DNA from: Rhodoferax sp.
GTDB lineage: Bacteria; Pseudomonadota; Gammaproteobacteria; Burkholderiales; Burkholderiaceae_C
NCBI GenBank assembly: GCA_024236015.1
Contig: JACKLK010000001.1
Span: 310,001 to 374,000, forward strand
Length of the DNA stretch: 64,000 bases
Direction: 5' to 3'
The notes under the pieces are model-generated. The model saw only the letters and a list, made by a program, of their open reading frames with translations. It was not told the origin of the DNA and did no database searches. This document shows positions 43,856-53,176 of this stretch, one piece after another; the first letter of the stretch is position 1, and every line of letters starts with the position of its first letter. The translations under genes were made by a program, and so were the position numbers.

Positions 43856-46141
43856 TTGAGCACTTCCAGCGTTGTGCTGGACGAAATTGAAGGAACCATT
43901 CAGGGACACCGGGATGGACATGGTTTTGTCACTCGCGATGACGGCGAGGCCGACATCTATCTGCCACCGAACGAGATGCGTGCGGTGTTGCACAAGGACC
44001 GGGTCAAGGTCCGCATCGTGCGCAGCGACCGCAAGGGCCGGCCGGAAGGCCGGGTGGTCGAGATCGTCGAACGCCCGCCCCAGCCCATCATCGGGCGGCT
44101 GTTGCAGGAGGGCGGGGTCTGGCTCGTCGCGCCGGAGGACAAGCGATACGGCCAGGACGTGCTGATTCCCAAGGGTGCGACCGGGACCGCCAAGACCGGC
44201 CAGGTCGTGGTGGTCGACCTGGTCGAGCCGCCGGCGCTGTACGGACAGCCGGTCGGGCGCATCAAGGAGGTGCTGGGCGAGATCGACGACCCCGGCATGG
44301 AGATCGAGATCGCCGTGCGCAAGTACAGCGTGCCGCATGAATTCTCCGAGGCCTGCATCGCCCAGGCGCGGACGCTGCCCGAGAAGGTGCGGCCCCAGGA
44401 CAAGAAAGGCCGCATCGACCTGACCGACGTCCCGCTGGTCACGATCGACGGCGAAGACGCACGCGACTTCGACGATGCCGTGTATTGCGAGCCCGCGACG
44501 ATGGGACGCGGCAAGTCCGCAACCAAGGGCTGGCGCCTGCTGGTGGCGATCGCCGACGTGAGCCACTATGTCGAAACCGGCTCGGCGATCGACATCGATG
44601 CCTACGACCGTGCCACGAGCGTGTATTTCCCGCGTCGGGTGATACCGATGCTGCCCGAGAAGCTCTCCAACGGCCTGTGTTCGCTCAACCCCGAGGTCGA
44701 CCGCCTGTGCATGGTCTGCGACATGTTCGTCGGTGCCGATGGCGAGGTCACGGCCTACCAGTTCTACCCGGCCGTGATGTGGAGCCATGCACGATTCACC
44801 TATACCGAGGTGGCCGCCATCCTGGCCAACACGCGGGGGCCCGAGGCAGCCCGGCGCAAGGAGCGGATCGGCGACCTGATGAACCTGCACGACGTGTTCC
44901 GGGCCCTGTCGGCCGCGCGCAGCAGGCGTGGAGCCGTCGATTTCGAGACCGTCGAGACCCAGATCGTCTGCGACGAGAGCGGCCGTATCGACAAGATCGT
45001 GCCGCGCACCCGCAACGACGCGCACAAGCTGATCGAGGAGGCGATGCTGGCGGCCAACGTCTGCAGCGCCGACTTCATCCTGCAGAGCAAGCATCCCGGC
45101 CTGTACCGGGTGCACGAGGGTCCGACACCGGAAAAGCGCGAGATCCTGTCCGGCTACCTCAAGGCGCTGGGCGTGGGCATGTCGATCGGGGACGATCCCA
45201 AGCCGGGCGACTTCCAGGCGATCGCGCTGGCGACCAAGGATCGGCCGGACGCCCAGCAGATCCATTCGATGCTGCTGCGTTCGATGCAGCAGGCCATCTA
45301 CACGCCGACCAACAGCGGCCACTTCGGCCTGGCCTTCGAGGCCTACACCCACTTCACCAGTCCGATCCGGCGTTACCCCGACCTGCTGGTGCACCGGGTG
45401 ATCAAGGCCATTCTCGGCAAGCATCGGTATGCGTTGCCGGAATTGCCCACGCCGGGCGAGGCCCATGCCAAGTTGTCGCGCCGCCTCGAGAAGGCGGCCG
45501 CCACACGCGCCAAGACCGCATCCGACAAGCCGCGCAAGCTGTCGACCGAGGGCCTGGCCTGGCAGGCGGCCGGCCTGCACTGCAGCGCCAACGAACGCCG
45601 GGCCGACGAGGCCAGCCGCGACGTGGAGGCCTGGCTCAAGTGCAAGTACATGCGCGAGCACCTGGGCGAGGAATATGGCGGCGTGGTGTCGTCGGCGACC
45701 AGCTTCGGCATCTTCGTCACGCTCGACGCGATGTACGTCGAAGGCCTGGTCCATATCACCGAACTGGGCGGTGAATATTTCCGCTTCGACGAGTTGCGCC
45801 AGGAACTGCGTGGCGAGCGCACCGGCATCCGGTATGCGATCGGCACCCGGGTCCGCGTACAGGTCAGCCGCGTGGATCTCGACGGACGTCGCATCGATTT
45901 CCGGCTGGTACGCGAAGGTGAGGACATGGCCTTGCGACCGTCCAAGGACAAGGGTGGCTCCGGCGAGGCCCATGGCCGGGCGCGCCGCGAGGAGGCGGGC
46001 ACCGACGGTCCGGCCCGGCGCAAGGCGCGCAAGGCGGCCGATGGCGCGCCCCGTGGCCGCGGCAAGGCGGTCGGATCCTCGGGCAAGGCATCGCCGCGCA
46101 GCGCCGCTGCCGGCAAACGTGGACGGTCGTCGCGGCGCTGA
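43856..46141 (+). CDS. rnr: Ribonuclease R, lacking the N-terminal helix-turn-helix domain
   Basis: A 3'-5' exoribonuclease of about 761 residues. Cold-shock domains come first (IEGTIQGHRDGHGFVTRDDG), then the RNB domain with DGEDARDFDDAVYCEP holding the catalytic aspartates, VIPMLPEKLSNGLCSLNPEVD and HFTSPIRRYPDL, then an S1 domain (GGVVSSATSFGIFVTL) and a basic Arg/Lys/Ser/Ala tail. The usual first 80 or so residues (HTH) are missing. No in-frame ATG lies near the start: TTG at 43856 (AAGGAG 14 bases before) is my choice, with GTG at 43874 or an ATC at 43847 as alternatives. The frame upstream runs through the opposite-strand tRNA-Leu and is not protein-like. Confidence 0.93.
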   Translation: MSTSSVVLDEIEGTIQGHRDGHGFVTRDDGEADIYLPPNEMRAVLHKDRVKVRIVRSDRKGRPEGRVVEIVERPPQPIIGRLLQEGGVWLVAPEDKRYGQDVLIPKGATGTAKTGQVVVVDLVEPPALYGQPVGRIKEVLGEIDDPGMEIEIAVRKYSVPHEFSEACIAQARTLPEKVRPQDKKGRIDLTDVPLVTIDGEDARDFDDAVYCEPATMGRGKSATKGWRLLVAIADVSHYVETGSAIDIDAYDRATSVYFPRRVIPMLPEKLSNGLCSLNPEVDRLCMVCDMFVGADGEVTAYQFYPAVMWSHARFTYTEVAAILANTRGPEAARRKERIGDLMNLHDVFRALSAARSRRGAVDFETVETQIVCDESGRIDKIVPRTRNDAHKLIEEAMLAANVCSADFILQSKHPGLYRVHEGPTPEKREILSGYLKALGVGMSIGDDPKPGDFQAIALATKDRPDAQQIHSMLLRSMQQAIYTPTNSGHFGLAFEAYTHFTSPIRRYPDLLVHRVIKAILGKHRYALPELPTPGEAHAKLSRRLEKAAATRAKTASDKPRKLSTEGLAWQAAGLHCSANERRADEASRDVEAWLKCKYMREHLGEEYGGVVSSATSFGIFVTLDAMYVEGLVHITELGGEYFRFDELRQELRGERTGIRYAIGTRVRVQVSRVDLDGRRIDFRLVREGEDMALRPSKDKGGSGEAHGRARREEAGTDGPARRKARKAADGAPRGRGKAVGSSGKASPRSAAAGKRGRSSRR

Positions 46142-46201
46142 GGGGCGCCACGGCTACCATCGCAATTCTCTCAATCTCGACAACAACGGAGCAGCAACAA
46201 T

Positions 46202-46957
46202 ATGTCGTCAGAATCCAAAGTGGCCATCGTGACAGGCGCTGGCAGTGGTGTGGGCAAGGCCGCGGCGCTCGCCATGCTGGCGGCCGGTTACCGGGTGGTG
46301 TTGGCGGGCCGCCGCGCCGAGCCGCTCGCATCGGTTGCAACGGAAAGTGCTGCGCCCGGGCGTGCGCTGGCCGTGCCCACCGACGTGTCCGATCCGGCCT
46401 CGGTACGCGCCTTGTTCGATGCCGCCGTTGCCGCCCACGGGCGGGTGGACGTGCTGTTCAACAATGCCGGCGTCAATGCACCGGGCATCCCGCTCGAAGA
46501 CCTGACGGTCGAGCAGTGGCGCAACGTCGTCGACATCAACCTGACCGGCATGTTCCTGTGCATCCAGCAGGCGTTCCGGGTCATGAAGGGCCAGGATCCG
46601 CGCGGCGGGCGCATCATCAACAACGGCTCCATCTCGGCGCACACGCCCAGGCCGAACTCGATCGCCTATACCGCGACCAAGCATGGCGTGATGGGCCTGA
46701 CCAAGACCGCGTCGCTGGATGGGCGCAAGTACGACATCGCCGTCGGCCAGATCGACATCGGCAATGCGGCCACCGACATGGCCCAGCGCATGGCGACCGG
46801 CGTGCCGCAGGCCAATGGCGAGATCGCCGTCGAGCCGCTGATGGACGTCAACATCGTCGGCCAGTCGGTGTTGTACATGGCCAACCTGCCGCTGTCGGCC
46901 AATGTGATGTTCCATACGGTCATGGCCACCAAGATGCCGTTCGCCGGCCGCGGTTGA
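46202..46957 (+). CDS. SDR-family NAD(P)-dependent oxidoreductase
   Basis: A 251-residue classical short-chain dehydrogenase. TGAGSGVG (residues 11-18) binds the cofactor, NNAGVN follows, Ser is in NNGSISAH, and YTATKHG supplies Tyr and Lys. The C-terminal part MANLPLSANVMFHTVMATKMPF is seen in SDRs of unknown substrate widespread in proteobacteria. It follows rnr by 60 bases in the position often held by rlmB; they may share a transcript but no functional link is known. Confidence 0.9.
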   Translation: MSSESKVAIVTGAGSGVGKAAALAMLAAGYRVVLAGRRAEPLASVATESAAPGRALAVPTDVSDPASVRALFDAAVAAHGRVDVLFNNAGVNAPGIPLEDLTVEQWRNVVDINLTGMFLCIQQAFRVMKGQDPRGGRIINNGSISAHTPRPNSIAYTATKHGVMGLTKTASLDGRKYDIAVGQIDIGNAATDMAQRMATGVPQANGEIAVEPLMDVNIVGQSVLYMANLPLSANVMFHTVMATKMPFAGRG

Positions 46958-46964
46958 GCGTCGT

Positions 46965-48470
46965 TCAGGGGCGGCTTCGGTCCCAGGCCGCGCCGCCGGC
47001 GCGCCGCGCCAGCGCGGACGCGGTCAAGGTCTCGCCCGGCGGCCAGTGATCGGCCGCCGCTGCGTGACGGTAGACCGCGTGGCAGGCGGCATCGAACGCG
47101 CAGAACCCGGCCGCCAGCGCGCTGCCGATCAAGCCGGCCAGCACGTCTCCACTGCCCGGGACCGCCAGCCGGGCGTTGCCGGTGGGATTGATGCCCATCG
47201 TGGCGTCCGGCGCCGCGACGATGGTGCCGGAGCCTTTCAGGACCACGGTGCATCGATGCTCGCGCGCCAGTTGGCGGGCCGCGTCCAGCCGATCCGACTG
47301 CACCTGTGCCACGGTCGTGCCCAGCAGGCGGGCCGCTTCCAGCGGGTGGGGTGTGAGCACGGTGGCCCGTGCGTGTCGGGCCCGTTCGTGCAACCGGCTG
47401 CGCAGCGCGGCATCGTCCGCCACCGCGTTGAGCGCATCGGCATCGAGCACGAGTCGCGCAGCGCCTGCCAGCAGTGCCGGCAGCACCGCCTGCACCCGGT
47501 CCCCACCCCCGCAGCCACAGACGATGACCGTGCGGTCCAGGTCGAGGTCGTCGACCGCACGGTGCATCAGCTCGGGCATGCCGGCGGTGGCGTCCGGGCC
47601 GGCCGATGCTTCCCCGAGCAAACAGACGAAGACCCGCCCGGCGCTGCCGTGCAAGGCGGCGCCGGCCGCCAGTGACGCCGCACCCGCCATGCCCGGTGCG
47701 CCGCCGACCACGGCCACATCGCCGTAGCTGCCCTTGTGGGACGCGTGCCACCGCGCCTGCGTCGGCGGGGCGGCGATCAACGTGGCGGTCGGCGCCTGTG
47801 CCGGCAGCAGGGCGGAGGCGTCGCATTGCAGATCGTCGAGCCAGACCTGGCGGGACACGTCGCGGCCGTCACCCGTGAACAGTCCGGGCTTGAGCGTCAG
47901 CAGGCACAGGGTGGCGTCGGCCCGGACATGGGTGGCGGCCGCCACACCGGTGTCGGCATGCAGGCCGGTCGGTATGTCGACCGACAGCACCGGCGCATCG
48001 CGCTGGCCGATACGGGCAATCCATTGCGCCATCGTGCCGTGCGGCTCGCGACTGCCGCCGATGCCGAGCAAGGCGTCGATGCACAGGTCCCAATGCTCCG
48101 GCGGGGCTTGCGCGAGGGGGATGCCGGCCGCACGCACCCGGTCATGGGCCGCGGCCGCGTCGTCCGGCGTCGCATGGCGATCGCCGAGCCAGGTCAGCAC
48201 CACCCGTTTGCCGGCCGCATGCAGGTGCAGGGCTGCCTCCATGCCGTCCCCGCCATTGTTGCCGGGTCCGGCGGCGATCCAGATCGTGCCGGCATGGGGA
48301 TGCAGGGCCAGCGCCAGCCGCGCCGTCGCCAGCCCGGCGCGGCGCATCAGCACATGCGGGTCGGTGGCGGCCAGGCCCGCACGCTCCAGTGCGCGCGTGG
48401 CGTCGATGTCGTGCAAGGGCCAGGCCGGGCCGGGCACGACAAGCCGGGGTGCCGGCGCGGTGGTGTCCAT
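46965..48470 (-). CDS. nnrD: Bifunctional NAD(P)H-hydrate epimerase / ADP-dependent dehydratase
   Basis: A 501-residue metabolite-repair enzyme. The N-terminal YjeF (NnrE) domain, about 1-225, epimerises R-NAD(P)HX and shows GPGNNGGDG (68-76) and DALLGIGG. The C-terminal NnrD domain, about 235-500, is ribokinase-like with HKGSYGDVAVVGG, LTPHPLEAARLLG, VLKGSGTIVAAPD and the PGSGDVLAGLIG catalytic aspartate loop near residue 445. Both domains look intact. It sits between an SDR gene and a metallo-beta-lactamase-fold gene, whose start it may share a transcript with (stop-to-start gap 5 bases). Confidence 0.95.
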   Translation of the reverse strand: MDTTAPAPRLVVPGPAWPLHDIDATRALERAGLAATDPHVLMRRAGLATARLALALHPHAGTIWIAAGPGNNGGDGMEAALHLHAAGKRVVLTWLGDRHATPDDAAAAHDRVRAAGIPLAQAPPEHWDLCIDALLGIGGSREPHGTMAQWIARIGQRDAPVLSVDIPTGLHADTGVAAATHVRADATLCLLTLKPGLFTGDGRDVSRQVWLDDLQCDASALLPAQAPTATLIAAPPTQARWHASHKGSYGDVAVVGGAPGMAGAASLAAGAALHGSAGRVFVCLLGEASAGPDATAGMPELMHRAVDDLDLDRTVIVCGCGGGDRVQAVLPALLAGAARLVLDADALNAVADDAALRSRLHERARHARATVLTPHPLEAARLLGTTVAQVQSDRLDAARQLAREHRCTVVLKGSGTIVAAPDATMGINPTGNARLAVPGSGDVLAGLIGSALAAGFCAFDAACHAVYRHAAAADHWPPGETLTASALARRAGGAAWDRSRP

Positions 48471-48475
48471 GGGCC

Positions 48476-49363
48476 TCAGAACGTGAAGCTGTCGCCTTCG
48501 CGCGCGAGCCGGATGTCCAGGCCGTCTTGGGCGCCGGGGTTGTCCTGCAATGCTTGCGCGAACGCGGCCTCGAGCGCGTCGTCGCTGCGTGTGGGCTCAT
48601 GGTGGGTACAGAACAAGGTGCCGACCTTGGCCTGCCGCGCATAGGCGATGCTGGTGTCGAAGCTGCCGTGGCCCCAGCCGCGCTTGGAGGGCATTTCCTG
48701 GCGCGTGTACGAGGTGTCGCAGACCAGCACGTCCACACCCTGCATGCCGCGCAGGATCGCCTCGGCCTTCTCGTCGACGAACTGCTGGTACTCGGCGTAT
48801 TCCGCGTCGTCGGGTTCGTAGATGTTGTAGGGCGGCTCATGGTCGCCGGTGAAGAACATCGACTTGCCGCCGCTCTCGATCCGGTAGCCGAGGTTGATGA
48901 CCGGGTGGTTGAGCAGATGCGGGGTCACCGTGGCACTGCCGATCTGGATGGACTCGCCGGGTGTCAGCGTGACGTATTCCATGCGTGCCTTGAGCTCCGC
49001 CTCGCGAACCGGGAAGTAGCTGTATTGCAGTTGCACCGCCATGACCTGCTCCACGCCGTTGCCCGATACCGGGTCGAACGCTCCGTGCAGGCGCAGTGTG
49101 TTGCCGGGGATGAAGTTGGGAACGAACAGCGGCAATCCCTGGATATGGTCCCAGTGCGAGTGCGTGAGCAGCACGTTGGCGGTCAACGGCATTTCGCCCA
49201 GCAGCGCGTGCGACAGCGGGAATATGCCGGTGCCGGCATCGATGATGATCAACTCGCCGGCATCGGTGCGCACTTCGATGCAGGTCGTGTTGCCGCCGTA
49301 ACGCACGGTCTTCGGACCGGGCGACGCGATGGAGCCCCGTACGCCCCAGAATCGGATTTTCAT
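48476..49363 (-). CDS. Metallo-beta-lactamase-fold hydrolase
   Basis: A 295-residue MBL-fold protein. The metal motif THSHWDH (His68, His70, Asp72, His73) is intact, with later ligands in FFTGDHE and DTSY and a final CTHHEP histidine. The opening MKIRFWGVRGSIASPG and YGGNTTCIEV are characteristic of a group that includes cyclic-nucleotide phosphodiesterase-like and response-regulator-linked hydrolases. The true substrate is not known. It lies upstream of nnrD on the minus strand with 5 bases between. Confidence 0.9.
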   Translation of the reverse strand: MKIRFWGVRGSIASPGPKTVRYGGNTTCIEVRTDAGELIIIDAGTGIFPLSHALLGEMPLTANVLLTHSHWDHIQGLPLFVPNFIPGNTLRLHGAFDPVSGNGVEQVMAVQLQYSYFPVREAELKARMEYVTLTPGESIQIGSATVTPHLLNHPVINLGYRIESGGKSMFFTGDHEPPYNIYEPDDAEYAEYQQFVDEKAEAILRGMQGVDVLVCDTSYTRQEMPSKRGWGHGSFDTSIAYARQAKVGTLFCTHHEPTRSDDALEAAFAQALQDNPGAQDGLDIRLAREGDSFTF

Positions 49364-49480
49364 GCTTGCCTCCCAGCGACGAACTGGTGCCGAACCGGGT
49401 CCCGTCCGGTGCGGTCACATGGGGGACGATAGCATCCCGCGTGCCCGCGTGCTGCGGCGCGCCCGCAACGATCCGCCTGG

Positions 49481-50734
49481 CTAGCGGGCCAGTCGCGACA
49501 GGTCGAATCCCTGCATGTCGATTTCCGGCGCCTTGCCGGCGATCGCGTCGGCCAGCGCGCGGGCCGAGCCGCAGGACAGCGCCCAGCCGCTGGAGCCGTG
49601 GCCCAGGTTGAGCCAGATGCCGGCCGTGCCGCTGGCACCGACGATGGGCGGGCCGTCCGGCAGCATGGGGCGCGCGCCTTTCCACTCCTGGATGCCGTTG
49701 TGGATGCTGGCCGCGCCCGGGAACCAGTCCTGCAGAACCTTGTACAGGGTCCGCAGCGTATCGAGGTTCTTGCGACTGGCGTGCCCGCCGACCTCGGCTC
49801 CGCCCGCGACCCGCACCCGGTTGCCGAGCCGGGTGATCGCCACCTTGTAGTGCTCGTCCATGATGGCGCTGCGCGGCGCGTTGAGGGGCTCGCGGATGCT
49901 GGCGCTGAGCGAATAGCCGTGCACGGCGATCAGCGGCAGCGCGATGCCGAGCGAGCGCAACAGGGGCGCCGAGTCGACCCCGGCGCACATGACGATGGCG
50001 TCGAACGGCTGGGCCTGGGGTTCGCCACGCAGCTGCACGGCCGGCCTGGCATCGGCCACGATGGCCGCGACGCTGCAGTTGAACCGGAACGTCACGCCGA
50101 CGCGCTGGGCTTCGTTCTTGAGCAGCAGCGCAAACTGGCGGCAGTTGCCCACCTCGTCGTCGGGCAACTGGATCGCGCCCTGGAAGGGCGTGTCGGTATT
50201 GAGCGCCGGCTCGACCATGCGGGCCTGTTCCGGCTCGAGCTGGCGGAACGCGACGCCTGCCTCGCGCAGCACCTGCAGGCTGGGTTGCACCATGTCGCGA
50301 TCGCGTTCGGTGCGCAGCAGCACCATGTAGCCGTCGCTGCGGTCGTATTCGAGCCGCAGCGCGTTGCGGATCGTGTGCAGTCGCGCGCGGCTGTAGAACG
50401 CCAGCCGGCGCATGTGGGTGCGGCTGGCCAGGTATTGCTCCAGATTGCAGGCCCGGTACCAGCGCCACATCCAGGCGAGCTCGTCCCTGGCCAGGGGCAG
50501 GCGGACCCGGATGCCGGCATGGCGCTGCAGCATCTGGCCGATCACCTTGCGCGGCATGCCGGGCGCGGCCCAGGGCGTGACATAGCCGGGCGCGATGATG
50601 CCGGCATTGGCGAAGCTGGTTTCTTCGGCCGCAGCGCCGCGGCGTTCGAAGACCGTCACCTCGTGGCCGTCCTGGCCCAGTTCGTACGCGGTGGTGACGC
50701 CGATGATGCCGGCGCCAATGACTGCAATTTTCAT
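49481..50734 (-). CDS. dadA: D-amino-acid dehydrogenase (DadA)
   Basis: A 417-residue FAD enzyme with GAGIIG at residues 7-12, TSFANAGIIAPGYVTPWAAPG, the GVTFRFNCSVAAI strand, and EWKGARPMLPDGPPIVG with LGHGSSGWALSCGSA at the C-terminus. These are the standard marks of DadA, which oxidises D-amino acids to keto acids for catabolism. It is closer to classical DadA than the gene at 21676-22914. An amidase gene lies directly upstream on the same strand, 61 bases apart, with a hairpin between. Confidence 0.93.
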   Translation of the reverse strand: MKIAVIGAGIIGVTTAYELGQDGHEVTVFERRGAAAEETSFANAGIIAPGYVTPWAAPGMPRKVIGQMLQRHAGIRVRLPLARDELAWMWRWYRACNLEQYLASRTHMRRLAFYSRARLHTIRNALRLEYDRSDGYMVLLRTERDRDMVQPSLQVLREAGVAFRQLEPEQARMVEPALNTDTPFQGAIQLPDDEVGNCRQFALLLKNEAQRVGVTFRFNCSVAAIVADARPAVQLRGEPQAQPFDAIVMCAGVDSAPLLRSLGIALPLIAVHGYSLSASIREPLNAPRSAIMDEHYKVAITRLGNRVRVAGGAEVGGHASRKNLDTLRTLYKVLQDWFPGAASIHNGIQEWKGARPMLPDGPPIVGASGTAGIWLNLGHGSSGWALSCGSARALADAIAGKAPEIDMQGFDLSRLAR

Positions 50735-50751
50735 GAATCCCTTTTGTGCGG

Positions 50752-50779
50752 CCGCCCGGCCCGGTGCTTGGCCGGGCGG
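50752..50779. repeat. Perfect 10-bp inverted repeat between amidase and dadA
   Basis: CCGCCCGGCC (50752-50761) and GGCCGGGCGG (50770-50779) form a perfect GC stem around CGGTGCTT. It lacks a U-run on either side, so it is an intercistronic hairpin rather than a full terminator; it may cut expression of dadA relative to the amidase. Confidence 0.6.
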
Positions 50780-50795
50780 TGTCCCGGGACCGGGA

Positions 50796-52139
50796 TTATC
50801 CGGCGCGAAGCATCTGCTCGATCTGCAGGCCGATGTTGAGTACCGTATCGTCGCGCAGCGCCCCGTGCCAGACCATCAGGCCGACCGGCAGTTCGTCGCC
50901 GGCGTGACAGGGCAGGCTCAGCGCGCAGCCATCGAACATGTTGACGACATTGGTATTGCGCAGCAGCAGGCCGTTGACCCGGAAGAACTCCTCGTCGCGT
51001 TGCGCGCCGGGCGCCACCGAAGCCAGGGGCGGGGCCACCAGCGGCACGGTCGGGGACACGACGGCGTCGAAAGCCTGCAGCCGCTGCTCCATGCGGGCGA
51101 TCCAGTCGCGGCGGGCGTGCACCAGGTCGATGTAGTCGGCCGCGCCCATCGCGGCCCCCCGTTGCACACGGGCGACCACGCGCGGGTCCATCTGGTCGGC
51201 GACCGTCGCCAGGGCGGCGCGATGCAGCGCATAACTCTCGGCTCCCGAGAAGCCGCCCTGCGCCATCAGGCCGGCGAGTTCGCGCAATTCGGGCAGGTCG
51301 ATCTCGGTGACCTGCGCACCGGCCGCGCGCAACTGCGCCAGTGTTCGCTGGTAGGCCCCCGCCACCGTCGCGTCGACATCGTCGAGCATCAGCGTGCGCA
51401 CCATGGCCAGCCGGTAACCCGCCAGCGGCGCGTGGCTGCGCGTCACGCTGCGCGCGGCAAGGATTTCGTGGACCACGATGGCGTCGGCCACCGATCGGGT
51501 CATTGCACACACGGTGTCGAGCGTGGTCGACAGCGGCACGGCCCCGTCGGTCGGCACCAGGCGGGCGGTGTTCTTGAAGCCGACGATGCCGTTGAGCGCG
51601 GCCGGTATGCGGATCGAGCCCGCGGTGTCCGAGCCCAGCCCCACGAAGGCCGCTCCCGTGGCCACCGACACCGCCGCCCCGGACGATGACCCGCCGGGGA
51701 TCAGCGCGACGTCGCGGCTTGCCGCGTTGGCCGGCGTGCCGAAATGCGGATTGACGCCGACACCGGAGAACGCGAACTCGGTCATGTTGGTGCGGCCGAT
51801 GATGGCACCACCGGCAGCGCGCAGCCGCGACACGGCGCTGCAGTCGCGCACGGCCGGGGCATCGCCGGCGCGGGTGCGGGAGCCGGCCCCGGTCACCTGT
51901 CCCTCGATGTCGAACAAGTCCTTCACCGACACGGCCAGGCCCGCCAGCGGCTTGTGCTGCCGGGACGGATCCGCGGCCACGGACTGCGCCTGCTCGAACA
52001 TCGTGTGCAGGAACACCTTGTCGCAGGCACCGGAGCGGGCCACCTCGAGGCACGAGCGCATGATGTCGGCGGCGCTCGTGCGGCCGTGGCGGATGCGTTC
52101 GCGGGTCTGGGACAGGTCGGAATGGGGGGGCTGTTGCAT
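50796..52139 (-). CDS. Amidase (amidase signature family)
   Basis: A 447-residue member of the amidase-signature family, with the Ser-cisSer-Lys triad: Lys73 in SVKDLFD, the cis-Ser in GGSSSGAA (151-153) and the nucleophile Ser175 in SDTAGSIRIPA. The family includes aliphatic and aryl amidases, allophanate hydrolase and GatA; GatB/GatC partners are absent and the length is slightly short for GatA, so a catabolic amidase is more likely. The dadA gene follows on the same strand. The start codon faces the rpsB promoter. Confidence 0.92.
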   Translation of the reverse strand: MQQPPHSDLSQTRERIRHGRTSAADIMRSCLEVARSGACDKVFLHTMFEQAQSVAADPSRQHKPLAGLAVSVKDLFDIEGQVTGAGSRTRAGDAPAVRDCSAVSRLRAAGGAIIGRTNMTEFAFSGVGVNPHFGTPANAASRDVALIPGGSSSGAAVSVATGAAFVGLGSDTAGSIRIPAALNGIVGFKNTARLVPTDGAVPLSTTLDTVCAMTRSVADAIVVHEILAARSVTRSHAPLAGYRLAMVRTLMLDDVDATVAGAYQRTLAQLRAAGAQVTEIDLPELRELAGLMAQGGFSGAESYALHRAALATVADQMDPRVVARVQRGAAMGAADYIDLVHARRDWIARMEQRLQAFDAVVSPTVPLVAPPLASVAPGAQRDEEFFRVNGLLLRNTNVVNMFDGCALSLPCHAGDELPVGLMVWHGALRDDTVLNIGLQIEQMLRAG

Positions 52140-52161
52140 CGGTCGGATAGGTGGCCTGTGT

Positions 52162-52167
52162 TATAGT
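52162..52167 (+). promoter_or_regulatory. -10 box of the rpsB-tsf operon and long leader
   Basis: TATAGT (52162-52167) is the best sigma-70 -10 upstream of rpsB; TTGCAT at 52134-52139 is 22 bases away, too far for a normal -35. The leader to rpsB would be about 165 bases and GC-rich. In other bacteria S2 represses its own mRNA through a structured leader; whether this leader does so cannot be told by eye. Confidence 0.4.
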
Positions 52168-52338
52168 CCTTGGGTTTTGCCGGGGCCGCCATCTTGGTGC
52201 CTTTGCGCAGGACAAATCGCGAATCCGGACCCACCCAGGTGTTCAATGCGGGCGAATCGGTTGTGCCGTGAAGAGGGCGCATCCGCTGGCCACATTGGAT
52301 CGAGGACCGGATTTTAGACCCAACCTTTGGAGAATCCC

Positions 52339-53091
52339 ATGTCAGTCACCATGCGTGAAATGCTGGAAGCCGGCGTCCATTTCGGACACCAGACCCGCTT
52401 CTGGAACCCCAAGATGGCCCCCTACATTTTTGGCCATCGCAACAAGATCCACATCATCAACCTGGAAAAGTCGCTGCCGATGTTCCAGGAGGCGGCCAAG
52501 TTCGTGCGCCAGCTGACCGCCCGCCGCGGTACCGTGCTGATGGTCGGCACCAAGCGCCAGGCGCGTGAAACCGTGGCCGCCGAGGCGCAGCGCGCCGGTG
52601 TGCCCTATGTCGACCAGCGTTGGCTCGGCGGCATGCTGACCAACTTCAAGACCGTCAAGACCTCGATCAAGCGCCTGAAGGAAATGAAGGTGCAGCAGGA
52701 GGCCGGCCTGGACAGCATGAGCAAGAAAGAGCAGCTGATGTTCGCCCGCGAAATCGCCAAGCTCGAGAAGGACATCGGCGGCATCCAGGACATGGGCGCC
52801 TTGCCGGACGCGATCTTCGTGATCGACGTCGGATTCCACAAGATCGCCGTGGCCGAAGCCAAGAAGCTCGGTATCCCGCTGATCGGCGTCGTGGACTCCA
52901 ACCACTCGCCCGAAGGCATCGACTATGTGATCCCCGGCAACGATGACTCGGCCAAGGCCGTGGTCCTGTATGCCCGCGGCATCGCCGACGCCGTGCTCGA
53001 AGGCCGCGCCAACGCCGATGACGATGTCGTCAAGGCCGTGGCCGCCGAAGGCGACGATGAGTTCGTCGAAGTGAACGAGACCGAGGCCTGA
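52339..53091 (+). CDS. rpsB: 30S ribosomal protein S2
   Basis: The 250-residue S2 protein. Landmarks are MREMLEAGVHFGHQTRFWNPKM broken at the family start, the NLEKSLPMFQEA helix, MVGTKRQAR, WLGGMLTNFKT and PLIGVVDSNHSP. The ATG at 52339 follows GGAGAA by 7 bases and matches the family start; an in-frame ATG 12 bases earlier is less likely. The C-terminus is acidic as usual. First gene of the translation/envelope run, separated from tsf by an attenuator-like terminator. Confidence 0.98.
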   Translation: MSVTMREMLEAGVHFGHQTRFWNPKMAPYIFGHRNKIHIINLEKSLPMFQEAAKFVRQLTARRGTVLMVGTKRQARETVAAEAQRAGVPYVDQRWLGGMLTNFKTVKTSIKRLKEMKVQQEAGLDSMSKKEQLMFAREIAKLEKDIGGIQDMGALPDAIFVIDVGFHKIAVAEAKKLGIPLIGVVDSNHSPEGIDYVIPGNDDSAKAVVLYARGIADAVLEGRANADDDVVKAVAAEGDDEFVEVNETEA

Positions 53092-53109
53092 TCGATTTCG
53101 GCCCAATCA

Positions 53110-53133
53110 AAGGGGCCGAGGCCCCTTTTTTTT
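53110..53133 (+). terminator. Intrinsic terminator/attenuator between rpsB and tsf
   Basis: AAGGGGCC-ga-GGCCCCTT (53110-53127) with a following T-run to 53133 is a strong intrinsic terminator. Since tsf starts 44 bases later in the same direction with no clear promoter, it should work as a partial terminator that sets the S2 to EF-Ts ratio, as known for rpsB-tsf in other bacteria. Confidence 0.85.
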
Positions 53134-53176
53134 AGTCTCGCGTGAAATAGTGTCGTAACAAGTACGGAGAAGAATG

